This document shows positions 50,877-60,177 of a stretch of 64,000 nt of DNA, one piece after another. The notes under the pieces are model-generated. The model was not told the DNA's origin. It saw nothing but the letters and a program-made list of their open reading frames with translations, and made no database searches. The stretch is from Thermoflexibacter ruber. Its GTDB lineage: Bacteria > Bacteroidota > Bacteroidia > Cytophagales > Thermoflexibacteraceae. Positions within the stretch are counted from its first letter, which is position 1, and the number at the start of each line of letters is the position of its first letter. The position numbers and the translations under genes are program-made. Location of the stretch: positions 1 through 64,000 of the forward strand of contig NZ_FONY01000017.1 in assembly GCF_900113045.1 (NCBI RefSeq), in the 5' to 3' direction.

Positions 50877-53320
50877 AACTCAATGATAAAGCCCAAAGAC
50901 GGTAAAACTGTAGCTTCGTTATTGGACAAAATTAAAGGAATACCATTGGCTCCGTCAGTTCGCAAAGGATTACCGTCAGTAGTCGCAAAGGCGGAATTGT
51001 CCGCAGTGCGTTGGAAAGTATATTGCGGGAAAGCAGGTGTTTGGAAACCTAAGGCATTCTGAACATCTAAATACAAGTCAAAAGTGGCTCGGCGAAAATT
51101 CCATTTCTTATCTATGCGGAAATCAAACTGGTTAAAAGCGGTTAATCTTTCTGAATTGAGCTTTGAAAAGTCCAAAATCCCTACCCCCAAAGTTGGGTAA
51201 TTTTTCTGCGAAGCCACCAAATCAAACGGAGTCAGCGGTGCTCCACCTGCAAAGCGGTATCTCATGCCTATTTCCCAGCCTTTGTTGAATTTTTTACCAA
51301 AAAGAGCAGAAATCAAATGTCTATTGTCCCAAGCCGATGGCACTAACTTGCCGTCAAGCCCTGCAAACTGACTGCGAACAAAAGTATAAGAAAAGACTGC
51401 AAAAATATTTTTGGTAAGTTTTTGCTGGGCATAAAACTCAAAGCCGTAAGCATTGCCTATACCATTGGTGGTAACTTCTTCATTGCCAATAGCCCCAAAG
51501 TCGCCCCCTTGATTTGCCAAAGAAATGCCATCTCTGACTGAAACAGGATAATTACGATAACTTTTGTAAAATCCTTCTACGGTAAAGCGTAAGTCATCTT
51601 TGGGCAGAAATTCTAATCCGCCTACGTAATGCGTTGAATTGGTGTACTTGGCATCTTTGTTTACTAACTCGCCTTGCTCATTCCTATAACTCAAAATGGT
51701 GTAAATAGGTGTTTTGTAATATGTTCCTACTGAGGCATTAAGATTCCACTTGTCTGCCAAAGCATACGAAAGCGAAAGTCGCGGGGAAAGTGTTTCCAGT
51801 GGATTATTTCCTGTTTCGGTAAAGCTATTCATGTCTGTTCTTAGTCCCAAAGAAAGCCCTAATTTATTGTTTAGCAGACTTTTAGAAACTTGTCCAAACG
51901 CTCCATAGCGGAAAAAGTCTATGTCAGTATTGAAGTTTACGGCGATTTGCGGTTGCAAGAGTTGCCCTTGTGCATCTCTGATTTCCTTACGTATCCTATT
52001 GAAAACGTCGTTATTGAACTGCACGTATTGGGCAACTAAGCCGTAAGAAAACTTCCAACCATTTACAAATTTGTTTACATCTATACGTAGCTTATTTTCA
52101 GTTTCTTGGGAGCGGGCTTTCAAAATTCGCTTGCTTTCGTTTCCTTCGTCTTTGTCTTCAAATCTATCTAATTGATTATCAAAAGTATTTCTACTCAATG
52201 CAATATTGATGTAACCGTTATTTACTAAGCGTTTCAAAGCAAAACCTACGGTGTAGTTCCACTGATTGATGCTTGGGACTGAGCGCAAAATATACTCCTT
52301 CTCAGGAGAACTTTGTCTTGGGATAGCGAAAGTAAACTCGTCTATCGCTCCCACACCCAAAGCGGTAATGGAAGTTTTTGCATTGATTTTGTGCGTAATC
52401 TTGTACTGAAAATCCCAATAGTTAGGGCGAATAGGCAGGTCAATCGCTTGGAAAAGCAACTGCAAGTAAGACCTTCTTACTGATGCCAAATAGGTAGTTT
52501 TAGGGGAAATAGGTCCTTCAAAAGTCGTGGCTAATTCGGTGGAACTCAATCGGATATTGCCTGAGAAACGGTCAGGATTGCCTTCTCTTTGTTTGAATTG
52601 GAAGGTGGAAGCGAGAGCATTGTCGTAGCGGGCATCAAAAGCCGAAGAACTCAATTTTACGTCCTCTATGAAAGATACATTCAAAATACCTGTAGGACCG
52701 CCTGCACTTCCTTGCGTAGTAAAGTGATTGATGACAGGGATTTCTATGCCATCTAAGTAATATACATTTTCGTTTGGCGCCCCACCGCGAATCACTATGT
52801 CATTGCGAAAGCCCCCTACCGAACCACTTGTCCCACCAACACCAGGAAGTACCTGGACTACTCTTGAAATATCAAAATTGCCACCGGGGTTGCTTCTGAT
52901 TTCTTCTGTAGTCAGGCTTTGCGTGGAAAGCGGGGTAATAATGTCTGCTACTGAAGCTGATTTACTTTGCGTAGCAGTAATTTCTACTTCTTTGAGTGTG
53001 CTTACTTCTTCCTCCAATTCAAAGTTGATAATCTGTGCATTGCCCGAAGTCAAGTTGATATTGAACTTGGTGAGGGTTTTGTAGCCTACAAAACTCGCTC
53101 TGAGGTTATAACTGCCTACGGGAACTTTGTCCAATTTGTAGTTGCCGTCTGCATCGGTAGTAGTGCCTATTTGCGTGCCTTCTATCAATACAGTAACGCC
53201 AATTAAGGCTTCTTGGGTATTTTTATCTTTGACCGTACCGCGAATGATACCGACATTTTGGGCAAAACTTAGAGGTAAATAAAAGAATGATAAAATACTA
53301 AAAAATAAAAACTTTTTCAT
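50873..53320 (-). CDS. TonB-dependent receptor with carboxypeptidase-like N-terminal domain
   Basis: An 815-residue outer-membrane protein. After a signal peptide (ending LSFAQ) comes a carboxypeptidase-regulatory-like domain (GIIRGTVKDKNTQEALIGVT, FVGYKT). The plug follows (RVVQVLPGVGGTSGSVGGFR, NDIVIRGGAPNENVYYLDGI, about 150-240), then a beta-barrel to the last aromatic residue (LPSLGFIIEF). It lacks the SusC signature and a SusD partner, so it is more likely a siderophore, metal or peptide importer than a glycan importer; the ligand is unknown. It is divergent from the MarR gene, 141 bases apart. Confidence 0.93.
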   Translation of the reverse strand: MKKFLFFSILSFFYLPLSFAQNVGIIRGTVKDKNTQEALIGVTVLIEGTQIGTTTDADGNYKLDKVPVGSYNLRASFVGYKTLTKFNINLTSGNAQIINFELEEEVSTLKEVEITATQSKSASVADIITPLSTQSLTTEEIRSNPGGNFDISRVVQVLPGVGGTSGSVGGFRNDIVIRGGAPNENVYYLDGIEIPVINHFTTQGSAGGPTGILNVSFIEDVKLSSSAFDARYDNALASTFQFKQREGNPDRFSGNIRLSSTELATTFEGPISPKTTYLASVRRSYLQLLFQAIDLPIRPNYWDFQYKITHKINAKTSITALGVGAIDEFTFAIPRQSSPEKEYILRSVPSINQWNYTVGFALKRLVNNGYINIALSRNTFDNQLDRFEDKDEGNESKRILKARSQETENKLRIDVNKFVNGWKFSYGLVAQYVQFNNDVFNRIRKEIRDAQGQLLQPQIAVNFNTDIDFFRYGAFGQVSKSLLNNKLGLSLGLRTDMNSFTETGNNPLETLSPRLSLSYALADKWNLNASVGTYYKTPIYTILSYRNEQGELVNKDAKYTNSTHYVGGLEFLPKDDLRFTVEGFYKSYRNYPVSVRDGISLANQGGDFGAIGNEEVTTNGIGNAYGFEFYAQQKLTKNIFAVFSYTFVRSQFAGLDGKLVPSAWDNRHLISALFGKKFNKGWEIGMRYRFAGGAPLTPFDLVASQKNYPTLGVGILDFSKLNSERLTAFNQFDFRIDKKWNFRRATFDLYLDVQNALGFQTPAFPQYTFQRTADNSAFATTDGNPLRTDGANGIPLILSNNEATVLPSLGFIIEF

Positions 53321-53461
53321 AAAATAAGATGTTTTAATACTAATTTAGTACAAAAACATTTTTATTTGGAAAAGGTTTAAGAAAAATAGTATTTTTTTAT
53401 ACATTTAACTGTAAATTAAAGTGCGCCATCGTAACATATAACCTGTGCCTCTGGTGTACTT

Positions 53462-54184
53462 ATGGTTATTAAAAGTAACAAAAATAGAATGATGAATTAC
53501 CAACTCATACACGAATTGATAGACCAAGCAGCTGATTTTCAAAAAGAAAATCAGAAAGGAAGTTTGCAGGATTTCTCCGCTTGGCTTTCGCAAAAAATAG
53601 AAAATGAAAAGAAATGGCAAAAACAGAATGATGATAAACTGAAAGATAGTTTTCAAGATAGCGATAATCATTTTCAAAACAATGAAGAAGATTTCAAAGA
53701 GCAGGAAAACTATTCTGTCCTTGCCCTGATTACTTACCTGTATCGCTATGCGAAGCTCTATGCTAAAAAAGCCTTAGAGGAGCATCAATCTGCTTTTGTA
53801 ACTTTTGATGAGTTGGTTTATTTAATTACGCTTTATTTTAACCCAAACCCACTGAGCAAGACCCAACTCATAGAAACTAATATACACGAAAAGCCTACAG
53901 GCATGGAAATCATCAAGCGCTTGCTCAAAAACAAATTAATAGAACAGTTTGATAGCCAAGAAGATAAGCGAATAAAGTACTTGAGAGTAACCGAAAAAGG
54001 CAAAACAGAGTTTATGAAAGTCTTTGGCACGATGCGAGCTATTGCGCAGTTAGTTTCAGGAAATCTGACCAAAGAAGAAGATTATCAACTTTTTCAGTTG
54101 CTAAAAAAACTACACCTTTTCCACAATCCTATTTTCTTGCATGAAAAAGAAAAGCCTTTGCAGCAGATTTTGACAAGGGTTTAA
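53462..54184 (+). CDS. MarR-family transcriptional regulator
   Basis: A protein of up to 240 residues (231 if started at the ATG at 53489). The C-terminal 150 residues are a winged helix of MarR type: FVTFDELVYLITLYFNPNPL, SKTQLIETNIHEKPTGMEII, KRLLKNKLIEQFDSQEDKRI and LRVTEKGKTEF, the last three being recognition helix and wing. The N-terminal 75 residues are very polar and charged (HNF-x-NNEEDFKEQE region), longer than in standard MarR proteins. Divergent from the TonB-dependent receptor, it may control it (inference). The sensed ligand is unknown. Confidence 0.87.
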   Translation: MVIKSNKNRMMNYQLIHELIDQAADFQKENQKGSLQDFSAWLSQKIENEKKWQKQNDDKLKDSFQDSDNHFQNNEEDFKEQENYSVLALITYLYRYAKLYAKKALEEHQSAFVTFDELVYLITLYFNPNPLSKTQLIETNIHEKPTGMEIIKRLLKNKLIEQFDSQEDKRIKYLRVTEKGKTEFMKVFGTMRAIAQLVSGNLTKEEDYQLFQLLKKLHLFHNPIFLHEKEKPLQQILTRV

Positions 54185-54209
54185 TACAAGGTTATACTAC
54201 TTGATAGTT

Positions 54210-55526
54210 TTACTTTTCAAACTCTATGATATGCTCTGAGGCATACTCGTCGTCGCCCGGTTTGATTCGCTTTACAAAAAATCTTGCTTTTTTGCCTAAG
54301 CGTAAGCAGGTGTATTTTTCTTTGATGTCCTCTGGCGTATTTAATGGCTGTAGAGAAGGATACCACAAAATATAACCCTCTTTTTCAAAAAGTAGCTGAG
54401 GTTTTGTCCACTCCTGCGTGCTTGCTGGATTAGAAAAATCAGGATTCCTATTGAAAGAAATATATACTTGACTTCCTTGCCAAGAGGGTCCCACTACTTT
54501 TCCCATAAGCATAACCCAGCAGTTCAGATAAGTATTCCAACTCACCGAAGGTCCCCAATGAAAGCCTCCCGTAGGCGAAGAGGCAGGACCACCTCCCTCT
54601 TCAATAGGAATTTGCAGTGAAGCAATAGGTTTACCGATTCCATTGAAAGGAGCATTAAAGCCTGTGCCGTCCCACCTTTTGGCTTTGCCTTGCGGATTGT
54701 CTAAGTCTGCCAGAGCAATCCTTGCTACACTGATGCACTGCCCTGCCCATTCTGTTTGTCGGCTGTAAGTAGCTTCTTCATAGACACCAGGGTAGCCATA
54801 TTCGCCGTAAAATAGGTACAAATAATCTCCACTCGCTACGGCAGAGGGGTCGCCTACGCCGCCTGCAAAGGTATTGGAAGTATTGTGAGGTTTTAAAATG
54901 AGTCTTTCGTTGAGGTCTTCTATGAAGATGCCTTTGTTTTCCCAACTCCTGCCTCCGTCAGTAGATTTCATAATCCCGATACGACAAACTGCCGCAGGGC
55001 TGGTAGGTCCTTGCAACCCTTGTGGCCACTTTTCGTTTTTGTATCCTTGCCCTGTAAGAGAATCATAAGGATAGGTAGAGGGGTAATTTTCGTTGTGATA
55101 AACGCCGTAGAGCGTTTTTCCAGAGGGGTCTTTGGTATCTTGATAAACAGTTTCAAACCAAACCGCTCCGTGCAAGCCATCTTGCCCAACGGGTACATTA
55201 GGAGGCATTTTAGGGTCAAAAAAGCCGTCTTTCCCCTTTCTAAATGCCTCATCTGCGTTTTTTCCATCAGCAAATTTCAAATCTTTGGCATCTCCCCAGA
55301 GAGGGTCTTCGCCATATTTTCCGGGGAAAATCCTAAAAGTATCTCCTATCCACGCCTCTGCCATGTTGCAATCTACGAAGGAATTGAACGTTATTTTGTC
55401 AGCAGGAAGTAGCTTAAACTTAGGAGCGAAGTTTTCTTTCTCATGGTTTTCTTGGGAGGAGCAGGCGTAGAACCCAAAAATAGCTATGGATACGCTTATA
55501 AAAATGGTGGATTTTTTCATTTTCAT
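54210..55526 (-). CDS. Lipoprotein with beta-propeller-like (sialidase/GH43-like) repeats
   Basis: A 438-residue protein with lipobox GFYAC (Cys near 22). Repeated strands recall five- or six-bladed propeller enzymes: SPAAVCRIGIMKSTDGGRSW (an Asp-box of sialidase type, S-T-D-G-G-R-S-W), GGVGDPSAVASGDYLYLFYG, GGFHWGPSVSWNTYLNCWVM and ILWYPSLQPL. The acidic and aromatic residues of these blades could form a glycan site, but I cannot assign a hydrolase family or catalytic residues. Similar proteins are often annotated DUF4185 or hypothetical. It is convergent with the MarR gene. Confidence 0.75.
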   Translation of the reverse strand: MKMKKSTIFISVSIAIFGFYACSSQENHEKENFAPKFKLLPADKITFNSFVDCNMAEAWIGDTFRIFPGKYGEDPLWGDAKDLKFADGKNADEAFRKGKDGFFDPKMPPNVPVGQDGLHGAVWFETVYQDTKDPSGKTLYGVYHNENYPSTYPYDSLTGQGYKNEKWPQGLQGPTSPAAVCRIGIMKSTDGGRSWENKGIFIEDLNERLILKPHNTSNTFAGGVGDPSAVASGDYLYLFYGEYGYPGVYEEATYSRQTEWAGQCISVARIALADLDNPQGKAKRWDGTGFNAPFNGIGKPIASLQIPIEEGGGPASSPTGGFHWGPSVSWNTYLNCWVMLMGKVVGPSWQGSQVYISFNRNPDFSNPASTQEWTKPQLLFEKEGYILWYPSLQPLNTPEDIKEKYTCLRLGKKARFFVKRIKPGDDEYASEHIIEFEK

Positions 55527-55663
55527 ATTTCTTTACTATGATAGCAAATATAAAAAATTTCCTATATAGATGCTATTTTTGCAGATAAATTAATAGTTTG
55601 CCGATTTTATTTTGTTCTATTGTGATTTTCCCGAGAACAGTGAAAGCAAGGCAGAGCTTTCCC

Positions 55664-56608
55664 TCATAACCACTGCTTTTTCTTGAAAAAGAACAAAGTA
55701 ATGATAGAGGAAAGCACCATCAAGCCTAAGGCAAACGGATAGCCTCCCATCCAATCCAACTCAGGCATCACTTTGAAGTTCATTCCGTAAATACTCGCTA
55801 TCAAAGTAGGAGGCATAAAAATCACAGAAACTACCGTAAAGATTTTGATGATTTTATTTTGCTCAATATTGATTAGCCCCATGAAAGTATTTTGCAGGTA
55901 TTCCAAGCGCTCAAAACTAAAAGCAGAATGGTCTAAGAGAGAGCCTGTATCTTTGATGAGAATACGCAAGTCTTCATAGTTGTACGATTGGAAATATTTG
56001 CTTTTTAGCATGGCAGAGAGAACTCTTTGCTTTTCAATCACATTTTGGCGAATAAGCATGGTGCTTTCTTGGAAGTTAGCAATATCTATGATGAGTTGTT
56101 CGTCTATACTGCGTTCCAAACTTAGTTTTTTACTCATTTTGGAAATATGACGAGCATTATATTCTATAGTATCTGCATCATTTTCAATGATATGCTCAAA
56201 AAAGGAAGTTAGTACATCTATGCCGTTTTGATAATACTTGGAGTTAAGAAAAGTTTTTTGAGAGATTTCTGTAAATACAGAAAGCGAATCTTGGCGAATA
56301 GAAAAGAGCGTATTGTCCTTCAAAATGAAAGAAATAATCCCCTGCTCCACATTTGATTGTTTTTGGGAGATGCAGGTAAGGTTAATAAAAAAAGTACTAT
56401 CCACCTCAAAATAGCGAGATTGGATTTCCTCTGCTTCTTCTCTGGTCAAAAACTCTATTTGGAAAATAGATTGCAATGCCTCTAATTCGTTTGTAGAGGG
56501 TTGCAACAAATCTACCCAAATGACAGAAGTGAGGGGAATGTGCTGGAGTATGTCTAACTGATTAGATGAAATAACTTGATTTTCAAACTTATAAAAAATA
56601 GTAAGCAT
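55664..56608 (-). CDS. corA: CorA-family Mg2+/Co2+ channel
   Basis: A 314-residue protein with a large cytoplasmic N-terminal alpha/beta domain and two C-terminal spans. The pore signature YGMNFKVMPELDWMGGYPFA (GMN near 277) sits between IFTVVSVIFMPPTLIASI and LGLMVLSSIITLFFF. The final KKKQW basic tail is typical. It forms a homopentamer that lets Mg2+ into the cell. The gene is divergent from the small gene at 56675, and TATCTTTG boxes face both ways in the gap. Confidence 0.95.
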   Translation of the reverse strand: MLTIFYKFENQVISSNQLDILQHIPLTSVIWVDLLQPSTNELEALQSIFQIEFLTREEAEEIQSRYFEVDSTFFINLTCISQKQSNVEQGIISFILKDNTLFSIRQDSLSVFTEISQKTFLNSKYYQNGIDVLTSFFEHIIENDADTIEYNARHISKMSKKLSLERSIDEQLIIDIANFQESTMLIRQNVIEKQRVLSAMLKSKYFQSYNYEDLRILIKDTGSLLDHSAFSFERLEYLQNTFMGLINIEQNKIIKIFTVVSVIFMPPTLIASIYGMNFKVMPELDWMGGYPFALGLMVLSSIITLFFFKKKQWL

Positions 56609-56623
56609 ATTTTCAAAATCTCT

Positions 56624-56652
56624 TTTGCAAAGATAGGAATTTTGTATCTTTG
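56624..56652 (+). promoter_or_regulatory. Bacteroidota-type promoter for the gene at 56675
   Basis: TTTG at 56624-56627 and TATCTTTG at 56645-56652 are 17 bases apart, within the usual -33/-7 spacing range. The start codon is 22 bases below. This is the best two-part match in the window. Confidence 0.65.
56628..56635 (-). promoter_or_regulatory. -7 box TATCTTTG of corA
   Basis: On the minus strand the bases read TATCTTTG, 19 bases above the corA ATG at 56608. It overlaps the plus-strand promoter of the divergent gene, so the two may compete for polymerase. Confidence 0.5.
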
Positions 56653-56674
56653 AATTCTATTTGTCAAAGTATTT

Positions 56675-57133
56675 ATGAACTTTCAAACACAGACAGATTT
56701 TCTTTTTTTGCCCATACTTATCAAGGAAACCATTTATATTCTTGAAAAAGAGGTACAAATACTGCCAGAAGAAGGTGATATTGTTACGAAGCCTGTTTTA
56801 CCCTTTTTAGTTTTGCATGAGGAGGCAAGTCCTCTGCCTGAATCGCTTGGCGAGCAGCTTCACAATATTTTGAAAGCGATTAATATTCCTCTAAATAAAG
56901 TTGAAAAACTGCCAATTGCCACATTCCAACAAGCTATGATGAAAGATAGAGAGTTCATTTTCATATTTTCTAACCATGCACCACCTCCTTTTGTTTCTTT
57001 GGAAAAAAATAAAGTACGGAGTATTAGCCAATCTACTAAGGCTTTACTTTCTGATGCTTTAAATGATTTGATAAACGATAAGCAGAAAAAAATAGCTCTT
57101 TGGAACGAGTTGAAAAAAAATTTTCCGCAGTAA
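56675..57133 (+). CDS. Conserved-looking protein of unknown function
   Basis: A 152-residue soluble protein with no signal peptide. The N-terminal part is hydrophobic-strand rich (FLFLPILIKETIYILEKEVQ), and the middle has KDREFIFIFSNHAPPPFVSL. The helical C-terminus is lysine-rich (STKALLSDALNDLINDKQKK, LWNELKKNF). I do not recognise the family. The alpha/beta pattern with a conserved-looking FSNH-APPPF turn could fit a nucleic-acid-associated subunit, but that is only a guess. A good promoter precedes it, and its stop is 6 bases from the convergent gene. Confidence 0.7.
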   Translation: MNFQTQTDFLFLPILIKETIYILEKEVQILPEEGDIVTKPVLPFLVLHEEASPLPESLGEQLHNILKAINIPLNKVEKLPIATFQQAMMKDREFIFIFSNHAPPPFVSLEKNKVRSISQSTKALLSDALNDLINDKQKKIALWNELKKNFPQ

Positions 57134-57139
57134 AGTGAT

Positions 57140-57790
57140 TTACTTTAACCCGACTTGCTTTCGCAGTTCCGCTACTTTTTCTAATTTTAGTTTACGAAGG
57201 CGGGCTTCCTGTTCTTCTATCCATTTGATTTCATTGTATTTGCGGTCAGCGTGAACGTCATCGTAGTATCGGTAAGTTACATTGAACTTAGCAAACTCTT
57301 CTTTGAGTGCATCTTCTATAATAACAAAGTTTTCATAAATATTTTTTTTGAGTTGGACTATGTCGCTGCGTTCCTGCATGATTTGACTCTCTAAGGTAGC
57401 TAACTGCTTCATTTGCATCTCACTTTTTACGGGACGGTTTGTCCCTGCTGCCTTCGTAGGGGGTGTTTCTTTGAATAGGTCTTCTTCGCGTTCTCTGGCT
57501 CCTAAAATGGCTTCTTTCTCTGCAATGGACTGTATATAAAGTTCTTGTTTCCAAATTCCTATTTCTTCTAACTCTGCTTTGGTCATGGCAGACCATTTCT
57601 TTCCTAAGTACAAAGCCCAAAGAGTTGAGTCATTGGGATTTGTCCTCAATTTTTTCCAAATTTGCGGTTTTTTATAGGGGTCGTCTTGAACCTCTTGTGC
57701 AAAAGATGCAGAAGAAATTAAAATTAGAACAGATATAAAAAAGAGTTTAAACAAAGTATTCAAAGGAAAACACGTATTCGTACAAGTCAT
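57140..57790 (-). CDS. Secreted coiled-coil protein of unknown function
   Basis: A 216-residue protein. The start at 57790 (MTCTNTCFPLNTLFKLFFIS) gives a signal peptide ending SSASFAQ; an in-frame GTG at 57802 is an alternative. The mature part begins DDPYKKPQIWKKLRTNPNDS, followed by WALYLGKKWSAMTKAELEEI and a long charged coiled coil (QLATLESQIMQERSDIVQLK to the end). It is probably periplasmic. I do not recognise the family. Confidence 0.75.
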   Translation of the reverse strand: MTCTNTCFPLNTLFKLFFISVLILISSASFAQEVQDDPYKKPQIWKKLRTNPNDSTLWALYLGKKWSAMTKAELEEIGIWKQELYIQSIAEKEAILGAREREEDLFKETPPTKAAGTNRPVKSEMQMKQLATLESQIMQERSDIVQLKKNIYENFVIIEDALKEEFAKFNVTYRYYDDVHADRKYNEIKWIEEQEARLRKLKLEKVAELRKQVGLK

Positions 57791-58155
57791 ACTGTAAATC
57801 ACATTATAATCTACTCAAAGTTAAGTATCTATACCTAAAAAAAAGATTTTGGGTTGCACGTATATTGCTAAATTTTTGAGTAAAGCTAAGCTCATTTTAT
57901 ACATTTTACTCATAAAATTAGGCAGTTGCATACGCTATTTTTATGGATAAAACGACTACTTTGCTTGATAATCCTGCTGGTAATTAGTCTTTTAACACAA
58001 AAAAAACTGTATTTTTAACATTTTCAATACATTCAAGAGTAGAAAGCAAAATTTGTAATATTTTACTTTTTATACCCAAAACACACTTTTCAAGATTAAA
58101 TTCAAATACAATGCCATAGGGAAAGCTAAAAGGAAGGAGAAGAAAAAATCTTACT
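57791..58155. other. Spacer with an imperfect inverted repeat
   Basis: About 365 AT-rich bases with no gene. Between about 57870 and 57922, AATTTTTGAGTAAA is mirrored by TTTACTCATAAAATT. A GGGTTGCACGT phrase at 57851 also occurs, inverted, near 44125. Remains of a small mobile element are possible. Confidence 0.4.
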
Positions 58156-59514
58156 TTATCGTGCTATGATTTTCTCTATAAGCTCGATAAAATAACTACC
58201 TTTTTTACCTAACCAGTTCATTTCTCTGGTTTCATAATGCGGTAGATTGTAATACTCATCTGGGGTAAGATAGCCCATGTAGCTCCCATTAAAACTGGTA
58301 ATGATGAGTTTTTTATTTTTTTGAAGGGCTGTTTTTTCTACTATTGACATAAACTCGCCTGAAAAATCACAAGGCATTCCCAGCCATAGTATATCGCCTA
58401 TTTGCAAAATAGCGATGTAGATGTGGTGTTCGGGGTACAGGAACTTAAAAGCCCAATCCGCTAACTTGATGTTATCGCTCACTCTCACATTAGTTGCTCC
58501 AAATTCCACAGGTAGTTGTTGAACAGATAGGGGAACGGTGTCTTTCAACAGTACGCTATCAAATTGGTTTAGTAGCTTTTCTGCTAAACCCTGCCCCATT
58601 TTACCTATCCATGCTTCATTGTGCAATCCAAAATCCATAGGCGTATGGCTGGCAACCGTGCCTGCACTGAATACCGCTAAGTCGATGGATGTTTGTGTAT
58701 TCTTTTCTAAGGAATCTACTACCGCTCCTGCATAGTCCCTGCTAAAAACTTCTAACAGCCCATCTGTGCAGGTGGCATGAGCCGAGTAAGACAGCAGGCA
58801 AGCAGTTTTTCCTGAGGACTGCTGAATTTTCAAATATCTTACCCAAGTATCTAAGCGTTCTTGATGCTCGTGCAGGCGACTTTTCACAAACTCTGGGGCG
58901 TTGACTTTTCCAAAGCCGATGCGTGCAGGCAAAAGGTGATGCTGTGCCTCTTGGATAGCTAAAAAAGTTTGCTTAACAATATTTTCAGTAATCTGAGCAT
59001 CATACCCTCCTGCAATGAGCCAGCCAGCTACTCCTTTTGCCCAGCCGCCTACGCCATGATGAGTATGCGTGGCAGTAAAAAAAATATGTTCTCTTTTTAA
59101 TCCTAATTGGGCTAATTCCCCAGCTAAACGATTTACAATCAAAGGAGGGGCTATCAATAAGTCATAGGAAAGAATAACAACTTGCTTTGCATTGCTTTCT
59201 AAAACAACGGCACTGACAAACAAGGAGTCATGAATAGCTTGGGTTTTCCCCCTTGCTATGCCATATCCTGCCAAGGGAGCTAATTTTTCAGGGGTAATGC
59301 TTCGCCTTGCCCAGCCCGCTTTGAAAACAGTATTTGTATTCTGTACCGTATCAAATTGAATTTGAGAAAGTTGCTTAATGGTTTCTTTGTAATAATTGCT
59401 TTCTTGGTAAGCATCTTCTGAGGCTGTGGTGAATAGCACCAAAGCTAACAGGACAGAGAGCAATGCTACAGTAATAAAAAAGCGAAATAGTAGTTTGATG
59501 AACTTTTTTTGCAT
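58156..59514 (-). CDS. Neutral/alkaline ceramidase-type hydrolase, membrane-anchored
   Basis: A 452-residue protein with an N-terminal anchor or signal (LLFRFFITVALLSVLLALVL). The catalytic half of neutral ceramidase is clear: GWARRSITPEKLAPLAGYGI, VVLESNAKQVVILSYDLLI, FFTATHTHHGVGGWAKG (zinc His pair), SYSAHATCTDG and SRDYAGAVVDSL. The C-terminal part has MPCDFSGEF and NGSYMGYLTPDEYYNL. The enzyme cuts the amide bond of ceramides. Bacteroidota make sphingolipids, so it may act on own or host lipids. At 452 residues it is shorter than full ceramidases (about 650-700) and lacks the C-terminal domain. Confidence 0.88.
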   Translation of the reverse strand: MQKKFIKLLFRFFITVALLSVLLALVLFTTASEDAYQESNYYKETIKQLSQIQFDTVQNTNTVFKAGWARRSITPEKLAPLAGYGIARGKTQAIHDSLFVSAVVLESNAKQVVILSYDLLIAPPLIVNRLAGELAQLGLKREHIFFTATHTHHGVGGWAKGVAGWLIAGGYDAQITENIVKQTFLAIQEAQHHLLPARIGFGKVNAPEFVKSRLHEHQERLDTWVRYLKIQQSSGKTACLLSYSAHATCTDGLLEVFSRDYAGAVVDSLEKNTQTSIDLAVFSAGTVASHTPMDFGLHNEAWIGKMGQGLAEKLLNQFDSVLLKDTVPLSVQQLPVEFGATNVRVSDNIKLADWAFKFLYPEHHIYIAILQIGDILWLGMPCDFSGEFMSIVEKTALQKNKKLIITSFNGSYMGYLTPDEYYNLPHYETREMNWLGKKGSYFIELIEKIIAR

Positions 59515-59567
59515 GAGCGTAAGTCGGCAAAAATCAAGTTTAAGGAGGCACAGAAAAGTTGGGTATG

Positions 59568-60017
59568 CTATGCCAACAATGTTTTGACCATTTCAGAGAT
59601 TTTTCTGCCGTCAGCCTGCCCTGCGAGTTCCTTATTGGCTACGCCCATGACTTTGCCCATATCTTTGGCAGAAGTAGCCCCTACGCGACTAATGATTTCT
59701 TGTAGCTTAGCTTTAAGTTCCTCATCAGAAATAGCTTTGGGAAGAAACTGCTCTATCACAGCCAACTCATCTAATTCTTTTTTAAGCAAATCTTCTCTAT
59801 TTTGTTGCTTGTAAATCTCTGCGGATTCTCTGCGCTGTTTTGCCGCTTTGGTGAGTAACTTCATCTCCTCGTCTTGGGTCAGTTCTCCACTTTTCCCTTC
59901 AGCAGTTTCTGCCAACAGAATCAACGATTTGATGGCTCTTAATGCCCTTAGTGTATCTTGGTCTTTTGCCTTCATGGCATTTTTAATAGCTTCTTCGACT
60001 TTACTTTTCAAACTCAT
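59568..60017 (-). CDS. GatB/YqeY-domain protein
   Basis: A 149-residue helical protein. It starts MSLKSKVEEAIKNAMKAKDQ, with the family's LRALRAIKSLI, KQRRESAEIYKQQNREDLLK and EQFLPKAISDEELKAKLQEI, ending DGRKISEMVKTLL. YqeY is homologous to the tRNA-binding tail of GatB; its role in bacteria is unclear, perhaps linked to tRNA-dependent amidation. The ATG at 60017 is chosen over one three codons earlier. Length is standard. Confidence 0.95.
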   Translation of the reverse strand: MSLKSKVEEAIKNAMKAKDQDTLRALRAIKSLILLAETAEGKSGELTQDEEMKLLTKAAKQRRESAEIYKQQNREDLLKKELDELAVIEQFLPKAISDEELKAKLQEIISRVGATSAKDMGKVMGVANKELAGQADGRKISEMVKTLLA

Positions 60018-60065
60018 AGCATACAAAAATTAAATGTGTATATTCAAAAAATAGGATTGAGCAGA

Positions 60066-60073
60066 CAAAGATA
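60066..60073 (-). promoter_or_regulatory. -7 box TATCTTTG of the yqeY-like gene
   Basis: On the minus strand, TATCTTTG lies 48 bases above the ATG at 60017. A TTG at 60091-60089 gives a shorter than usual gap of 15 bases, so the -33 part is weak. Confidence 0.45.
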
Positions 60074-60147
60074 GAGATAAAACTAATTCAACGATAACAA
60101 GTGAGGAATAAGTAACAACTTTTTTAATAATATCTCCTGAAATGTGC

Positions 60148-60155
60148 TAATTTTG
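60148..60155 (+). promoter_or_regulatory. -7 box TAATTTTG of the DUF1684 gene
   Basis: An exact TAnnTTTG match ending 22 bases above the ATG at 60178. No clear -33 element. Confidence 0.4.
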
Positions 60156-60177
60156 GGTTTAAAATGAAAAAAGCATC

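Noticed and set aside
53405-53677. 90-codon minus-strand frame in the gap and start of the MarR gene
   Set aside because: It overlaps the regulator antisense; the hydrophobic stretch comes from the A-rich coding strand.
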